Shown one piece after another: positions 33,864-37,943 of a stretch of 37,943 nt of DNA (within the stretch, counting starts at the first letter, position 1; each line of letters opens with the position of its first letter). Both the position numbers and the translations under genes were made by a program. Under the pieces are notes generated by a model. That model did no database searches, was not told where the DNA came from, and saw nothing but the letters and a program-made list of their open reading frames with translations. Source of the DNA: Candidatus Bipolaricaulota bacterium (lineage in GTDB: Bacteria > Bipolaricaulota > Bipolaricaulia > UBA7950 > UBA9294); assembly GCA_027007005.1 (NCBI GenBank), contig JALTFO010000306.1:1-37943 (forward strand). The letters run 5' to 3'.

Positions 33864-33885
33864 GGGGCAAGCTGAACCTTGCCCC
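33864..33885 (+). promoter_or_regulatory. hairpin at the 5' end of the gdhA leader
   Basis: A perfect 8-bp stem GGGGCAAG/CTTGCCCC with loop CTGAAC begins about seven nucleotides after the predicted start. It is not followed by a T-run, so it is more likely an mRNA-stabilising or regulatory 5' hairpin than the terminator of the upstream gene. A smaller AGCTT/AAGCT stem lies just before the SD. Confidence 0.45.
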
Positions 33886-33928
33886 TTGCCTGCACGAATA
33901 GCTTTTAAGCTCTTAGGAGGTTGTAAAC

Positions 33929-35185
33929 ATGGCCAATGGCCCTACGCTCAACCCGTTTGAGATTTCTCAGCGGCAGCTCGACAAGTCGGCAAAGAAGCTG
34001 AATCTCGATCCACAAGTGCACGCGCTTCTGCGCGAGCCAATGCGAACACTTGAGGTTCACTTCCCGGTGAAGATGGATGATGGGACGACGAAGTTGTTCA
34101 AGGGATTTCGTGTGCAGTACAACGATGCCCGTGGGCCCACAAAGGGTGGAATCCGCTTCCACCCGGAAGAAACGATCGATACCGTTAGAGCTCTTTCCGC
34201 TTGGATGACTTGGAAATGTGCCGTTGTCGATATTCCATACGGTGGAAGCAAAGGTGGGGTAATCTGCAATCCCAAGGAACTCTCGGCTGGTGAATTGGAG
34301 CGACTCTCCCGCGGTTATATCCGTGCCATTGGCCGTTTTATCGGCCCGGAGAAGGACGTGCCCGCGCCTGACGTGTATACGACCCCGCAGATTATGGCTT
34401 GGATGATGGATGAGTACTCCAAGATGGTCGGATACAACACGCCTGGACTGATCACTGGTAAGCCAATCCCGGTCGGTGGATCGCTCGGACGCGGTGACGC
34501 GACCGCTCGCGGTGCTGTCTACACAATCATCGAGGCGGCCAAGGTTCTCGGCATGAACCTCAAGGGCGCTACTGTTGCCATTCAGGGCTACGGAAACGCC
34601 GGCTACTTTGCTGCTAAATTGATGAAGGAACTGGCTGGCAGCAAGGTCGTCGCCGTCAGCGACTCCCGTGGTGGTGCCTACTCTGCCGATGGAATCGACA
34701 TTGACGCAGCCTTTGAGCAGAAGAAGTCCACCGGTTCCGTCTCCGGACTCGCTGGAACAAAAAAGATCACTAACAGCGAACTCCTCGAGCTCGATGTCGA
34801 CGTGCTCATTCCAGCAGCGATTGAAGGTGTAATCACCGAAAAGAATGCCAATGCCATCAAGGGTAAGCTCATCGCCGAGATAGCAAACGGACCGACGACC
34901 CCTGAGGCAGACGAGATCCTCGTCAAGAACGGCAAATACATCATCCCTGACTTCCTGTGCAACGCTGGCGGGGTAACCGTCTCCTACTTTGAGTGGGTGC
35001 AGAACATTGGCGGATACTACTGGAAACTGGAAGACGTGCACGCGCGGCTGGAGGAGAAGATGGTCGACGCGTTCCATGCCGTCCACGAAATGGCACAGAG
35101 CCAGAACGTCGATAACCGTGTTGCTGCATACATGGTTTCGGTGCAGCGCGTTGCCGAGGCAATGAAGCTACGCGGTTGGGTGTAA
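33929..35185 (+). CDS. gdhA: glutamate dehydrogenase
   Basis: This 418-residue hexameric-type enzyme interconverts glutamate with 2-oxoglutarate and ammonia. The N-terminal catalytic domain has [37 protein letters not shown] and the [13 protein letters not shown] segment. The nucleotide-binding domain has [36 protein letters not shown] lies near the C-terminus. Length and motifs match the enzymes of Thermotoga-like bacteria and archaea. The SD is AGGAGG. It is a single-gene unit with its own strong promoter, leader hairpin and terminator, which suggests high expression. Confidence 0.96.
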   Translation: MANGPTLNPFEISQRQLDKSAKKLNLDPQVHALLREPMRTLEVHFPVKMDDGTTKLFKGFRVQYNDARGPTKGGIRFHPEETIDTVRALSAWMTWKCAVVDIPYGGSKGGVICNPKELSAGELERLSRGYIRAIGRFIGPEKDVPAPDVYTTPQIMAWMMDEYSKMVGYNTPGLITGKPIPVGGSLGRGDATARGAVYTIIEAAKVLGMNLKGATVAIQGYGNAGYFAAKLMKELAGSKVVAVSDSRGGAYSADGIDIDAAFEQKKSTGSVSGLAGTKKITNSELLELDVDVLIPAAIEGVITEKNANAIKGKLIAEIANGPTTPEADEILVKNGKYIIPDFLCNAGGVTVSYFEWVQNIGGYYWKLEDVHARLEEKMVDAFHAVHEMAQSQNVDNRVAAYMVSVQRVAEAMKLRGWV

Positions 35186-35214
35186 CAACTTAGTGACAAT
35201 AACCTGATTTCACT

Positions 35215-35244
35215 ACGGGCCTTCGTAATGGAGGCCCGTTTTTT
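35215..35244 (+). terminator. intrinsic terminator of gdhA
   Basis: A perfect 8-bp stem ACGGGCCT/AGGCCCGT with a 9-nt loop is followed by six T residues, 30 bp after the gdhA stop codon. Confidence 0.9.
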
Positions 35245-35261
35245 CGCTGGGTGCTTACGCT

Positions 35262-35368
35262 TGGGGTCAGACCTTCGATCTTAGGATTATAATAAATTGC
35301 CGTGGTCTCTTTTATTTGTATCTCATACGAATTAAGGCCAAAATCCTAAGATCGAAGGTCTGACCCCA
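35262..35368. mobile_element. 107-bp MITE/REP-like element with 27-bp perfect inverted termini
   Basis: The element begins TGGGGTCAGACC and ends with its complement GGTCTGACCCCA. The two arms match perfectly for 27 bp and enclose about 53 bp of AT-rich DNA. TGGGGTCAGACC termini are, from memory, common on small elements mobilised by IS200-like REP-associated tyrosine transposases. There is no ORF inside, so it is non-autonomous, and no target duplication is visible, as expected for that enzyme class. It sits directly behind the gdhA terminator. Between it and the next gene (35369-35499) I see only a TAGAAT -10-like hexamer at 35405 with a poor -35. Confidence 0.75.
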
Positions 35369-35499
35369 CAAAGCTTCACAATGGTCGATTGCAAGTCTTG
35401 CGTGTAGAATAATGCAATGTTGCTGCCGGTTGCGTTACCCCCTCATGATGAGGTCATTTCTGTGGGGGGAGATATCACTCGTAAGAAAGGAGACTTTGT

Positions 35500-36195
35500 A
35501 TGGGAAATGTAGACCAGCTTGAAGCCTTACTGCGGCCCCCGGAATTGGAGATGCCACCCTACCCGCCGAAGGTGATTACCCTGGCCAGCGGGGAGAAGAT
35601 GGTGGTGCGACAGCTCGATCGGGAGGAGGTGCCGATCCTTCTTGAGGCGATCTACCCGCTACTGTGGGTGGAGCGGGATTATTATGACATCGTATCGGCG
35701 CGCCTATTTGGGGAACTCCTCGCTTATAAGCGCTACCGGGTGAAGAATGAGTACGTCCTCGTCGGGCTGATCGACGGTGTCCTTGCCGGCATCGTCAATG
35801 GGCACATGGTCGATGGGAAGGTGGGGATGAGCTATCACACGCTCACCATCCGCCGCGGCCTGCGCGTGGGCTCGCATCTCTTTGCCGCAAAGATGGAGTA
35901 TCACATGGACTTCCTCAATCAGGAGGAGGTGTTGATCGTCGCTGAGAGCCCGATCGGTTTCCGTCGATGGATGATTGAATACCCGCTGCAGAAGAAGTAT
36001 GAAGTCCCACACGAGCTCGGCGGGGGGCCATCCTGGGTCTTGAACAAGGAGACGTACCTTGCAGCGAAACCGCGCCTTGTCTCCGGGAGCCGCCCTGTCT
36101 CAGCTGAACTTCGCGCCGGGGCGCAGACGATCGTCCTGCCGGAGGAGGAAATTGTTAAGGCACAGGTGCTCGGTGGGAAAGGAGGCGACAAATGA
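35500..36195 (+). CDS. GNAT-like protein in a thiolase/DUF35 operon
   Basis: I do not recognise a named family. The 231-residue protein has a GNAT-like core: strands YVLVGLIDGVLAGIVNGHM and HTLTIRRGLRVGSHLFAAKM, where RRGLRVGSHL resembles the acetyl-CoA pyrophosphate-binding R/Q-x-x-G-x-G/A loop. The first 30 residues are Pro-rich. The C-terminal 50 residues are charged and end GGKGGDK. The SD AAGGAG precedes the ATG. It overlaps the thiolase-like gene by four bases (ATGA), so its job is probably tied to that acyl-CoA enzyme. An acyltransferase role is inference only. Confidence 0.7.
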   Translation: MGNVDQLEALLRPPELEMPPYPPKVITLASGEKMVVRQLDREEVPILLEAIYPLLWVERDYYDIVSARLFGELLAYKRYRVKNEYVLVGLIDGVLAGIVNGHMVDGKVGMSYHTLTIRRGLRVGSHLFAAKMEYHMDFLNQEEVLIVAESPIGFRRWMIEYPLQKKYEVPHELGGGPSWVLNKETYLAAKPRLVSGSRPVSAELRAGAQTIVLPEEEIVKAQVLGGKGGDK

Positions 36196-37373
36196 GGCCG
36201 GTAGCAATCATCGGCGCGGGGATGACGAAGTTCGGCCGCTCCGAGTGGCCGCTCATGAAACTGATGACCACAGCGTCGCTCGCCGCTTTGAACGACGCCA
36301 ACCTTGAGGATGTCGAGGTAGATGGGATTGTCGTTGCCAACATGGGGGCGGCCAGATTGAACAAGCAGACGGCGATCGCCAGCGCACTCGCCGACAGCCT
36401 TAACTTGCTCCCGGCTATGGCCGAATCGGTGGAGAACGGTCCGGCATCGGGTGCCTCCGCGTTCAAGGTCGGTTACCAGGCGATCGCCTCCGGCATGGCC
36501 GATGTTGTCCTCGTCACTGGCGTGGAGATGATGCGCGCAGTGAACAACCTGGAAGCGACGGACTTCGTTGCTAGTCTCTCTCACCCCGAGGCCGAGTACA
36601 TCTACGGCGTCACCCTCCCTGGATTGGCGGGGATGTTCGCGCGGCTGTACATGGAGCGCTACGGTGTAACGCGCGAACACCTGGCGATGGTGGCGATCAA
36701 GAACCATAAAAACGCGATGAAGAATCCCTACGCGCACATCCACCAGACGGTGACCATGGAGGGAATCCTCACCGCTCCAGAAGCTGTTGTGAACAATCCT
36801 CCAATTGCCGAGCCGCTGCACATGTTCGACTGTTGCCCGGTAAGCGATGGGGCGGCATCCGTGGTTCTCGCGACGCAGGAAATAGCCGAGAAGCTGGGAC
36901 GACAGGTTGTGCGCGTTGCCGGGATCGGTCAGGCCACGGACACTCACGCTGTGCATGAGCGACCCGATCCGACGGAACTGACGGCCGTTCGCCTGGCTGC
37001 AGAGAGAGCATTCGCCATGGCTGGACTGACGCCACAGGATATCGACGTCGCTGAGCTGCACGATGCGTTCACCATCCTCGAAATCGCCGAGAGCGAAGAG
37101 GTCGGCTTCTTCAAGAAGGGTGAAGGCCACAAGGCTCTCGCCGAAGGGGTCACCTCGCTCGGTGGGAAGCTTCCGATAAACCCCTCTGGCGGACTGAAGG
37201 CGAAGGGGCATCCGGTCGGTGCGACCGGCGTGGCGCAGCTTGTGGAACTCACCTGGCAGTTGCGCGGCGAGGCTGGAGAGCGACAGGTACAGAACGCAAA
37301 GAACGCCTTTGCCTGCAACTTCGGCGGGTTCGGAAACAACGTTGTCGCCACAGTGCTTACGAGGGAGGGCTAA
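36192..37373 (+). CDS. thiolase-like protein (SCP2/archaeal type) lacking the nucleophilic Cys
   Basis: This 393-residue thiolase-fold protein has the SCP2-type arrangement: IGAGMTKFGR at the N-terminus, PLHMFDCCPVSDGAASVVLA, ELHDAFTILEIAE with H290, NPSGGLKAKGHPVGATGVAQ with H340, and ACNFGGFGNN at the end. The nucleophile loop reads VENGPASGASAF, so residue 84 is Pro where active thiolases have Cys (usual C-A-S-G). Classical thiolysis or Claisen condensation is therefore doubtful; thiolase-fold aldolases such as Ltp2 also pair with DUF35 proteins. It lies between a GNAT-like gene and a DUF35 gene with overlaps on both sides, suggesting a complex. Confidence 0.88.
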   Translation: MRPVAIIGAGMTKFGRSEWPLMKLMTTASLAALNDANLEDVEVDGIVVANMGAARLNKQTAIASALADSLNLLPAMAESVENGPASGASAFKVGYQAIASGMADVVLVTGVEMMRAVNNLEATDFVASLSHPEAEYIYGVTLPGLAGMFARLYMERYGVTREHLAMVAIKNHKNAMKNPYAHIHQTVTMEGILTAPEAVVNNPPIAEPLHMFDCCPVSDGAASVVLATQEIAEKLGRQVVRVAGIGQATDTHAVHERPDPTELTAVRLAAERAFAMAGLTPQDIDVAELHDAFTILEIAESEEVGFFKKGEGHKALAEGVTSLGGKLPINPSGGLKAKGHPVGATGVAQLVELTWQLRGEAGERQVQNAKNAFACNFGGFGNNVVATVLTREG

Positions 37374-37714
37374 TGATGGATGAGAAAGTATACGGTGCTC
37401 GCTGCAAAGACTGCGGCAAAGAGACCTACCCGGCACACGCTCGTTGCCCTGAGTGCGGATCGGAGAATCTAGAGCCGATCGAGATCACGGGAGAGGGGAA
37501 GGTGCTAACCTACACCGATCTGTACGCGTTGCCGCTTGATTACGAGCGACGCTACCTGCGCCTGGCGATCGTCGAGCTGGATAGTGGCCTGCGCGCCACC
37601 GGACAGCTCTTAGATGAGAAGCCCAAAATCGGAAAGCGAGTAAAGACAACGATCGGTGTAGTGCGGCAGAGCGGTGATCGCAAGATCCATGGCCTGCAGT
37701 TCGTGCCGGTCTAA
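37373..37714 (+). CDS. DUF35 zinc-ribbon/OB-fold protein (acyl-CoA binding)
   Basis: This 113-residue protein has a rubredoxin-like zinc ribbon with two CxxC pairs (CKDCGKETYPAHARCPECGS) followed by an OB fold (GEGKVLTYTDLYALPL, LRLAIVELDSGLRATGQLL). DUF35 proteins form complexes with thiolases, in archaea bridging thiolase and HMG-CoA synthase to pass acyl-CoA, and with Ltp2-type aldolases in actinobacteria. Its ATG overlaps the thiolase-like stop by one base (TAATG). No HMG-CoA synthase is seen before the window ends. A strong hairpin follows the stop codon. Confidence 0.88.
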   Translation: MMDEKVYGARCKDCGKETYPAHARCPECGSENLEPIEITGEGKVLTYTDLYALPLDYERRYLRLAIVELDSGLRATGQLLDEKPKIGKRVKTTIGVVRQSGDRKIHGLQFVPV

Positions 37715-37721
37715 GCAGCTT

Positions 37722-37756
37722 GATCTGGGCGGGGAATCCTTTCTCCCGCCCAGATC
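37722..37756 (+). terminator. strong hairpin after the DUF35 gene, probable terminator
   Basis: A perfect 12-bp stem GATCTGGGCGGG/CCCGCCCAGATC with an 11-nt loop starts eight bases after the stop codon. It is followed by ATTAT rather than a T-run, so termination efficiency is uncertain. Confidence 0.65.
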
Positions 37757-37818
37757 ATTATAAGAAACGAAAAGCATTCTCTCGCAAAGACCTGTCTGCC
37801 TCGTCGGCACAGGCAGGC

Positions 37819-37943
37819 GGTAGAGTAGAGGAGTAGGTGACAGGGTTTAGGCTTCGGCATACATCTGTTACAGGGTTTCCCCGTTGTGGCTCATTAGCCG
37901 CATGCCATGTATTGCGCCCTACTCCCCCCTCATCGAACCGGAC
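37819..37943 (-). mobile_element. 3' end of a group II intron (domain V/VI region), running off the window
   Basis: Read on the minus strand the edge sequence begins GTCCGGTTCGATGAGGGGGG and ends CTCTACTCTACC, the pattern I know from the 3' ends of bacterial group II introns (end of domain V, then domain VI). GGAGTAGG pairs perfectly with CCTACTCC to form the domain VI stem. The apical part of this stem is long and has its own repeats (AACCCTGTAAC and AACCCTGTCAC). The reverse-transcriptase ORF, if any, would lie beyond 37943. The span 37757-37818 holds only a CCTG(N)CAGG-type hairpin. Confidence 0.55.

Noticed and set aside
35417-35512. 31-codon upstream ORF overlapping the start of the GNAT-like gene
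   Set aside because: No SD and no conserved look; overlap with a start that has its own SD makes chance more likely.
35919-37436. 505-codon minus-strand ORF opposite the thiolase-like gene
   Set aside because: Composition and low similarity to any fold mark it as the complement of the real operon.
1-37943. tRNA, rRNA or CRISPR arrays
   Set aside because: No T-loop/anticodon arrangement, rRNA block or regularly spaced direct repeat was seen in any gap on either strand.

Overview
The window is ordinary, densely packed bacterial chromosome with two eroded patches. The gene set points to an anaerobe: an oxygen-sensitive class III ribonucleotide reductase with its radical-SAM activase, an NAD(P)-type glutamate dehydrogenase of the kind common in thermophiles and archaea, a PF04008 adenosine-specific kinase, and an archaeal-style thiolase/DUF35 pair. 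YidC carries the large extracytoplasmic domain usual in two-membrane bacteria. I cannot place the lineage from sequence alone. A deep-branching anaerobic phylum such as Bipolaricaulota is a guess. Most genes have strong Shine-Dalgarno (SD) sequences. Several SD-less genes have a promoter sitting almost on the start codon, which suggests leaderless mRNAs.

Layout. 1-3.8 kb: SNF2 helicase (5' end outside the window) and its SWIM zinc-finger partner. 3.8-7.0 kb: divergent Gfo/Idh/MocA oxidoreductase and a 7TM-PAS-GGDEF diguanylate cyclase. 7.1-7.9 kb: a damaged toxin-antitoxin locus where a truncated HepT runs into a PIN fragment lacking its first strand, beside an intact MNT antitoxin. 7.9-12.1 kb (minus): adenosine-specific kinase, hisS, ribH, ribBA and ribE. 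12.2-15.6 kb: yidC-jag-mnmE. 15.7-19.5 kb: wecG-type glycosyltransferase, convergent with recJ-secF-rpsT. rpsT appears to start at ATT.

19.8-24.8 kb: nrdD, whose glycyl-radical tail is a separate 65-residue ORF, then about 1.2 kb of decayed genes (a DUF4258/YgiT toxin-antitoxin pair, a second glycyl-radical tail, a dual-specificity phosphatase), then nrdG and xth. 24.8-33.8 kb: trpS divergent from a stand-alone GlmU acetyltransferase domain-prs-rplY-pth, then clpC-radA and a purine nucleoside phosphorylase. 33.8-37.9 kb: gdhA with a leader hairpin and strong terminator, a 107-bp MITE-like inverted-repeat element, a GNAT-like/thiolase-like/DUF35 operon, and what looks like the 3' end of a group II intron running off the window.

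No tRNA, rRNA or CRISPR was found. The observations most worth checking are the split nrdD and its decayed second tail, the thiolase-like protein with Pro in place of the nucleophilic Cys, the ATT-started rpsT with a leader hairpin, and the apparent leaderless promoters.
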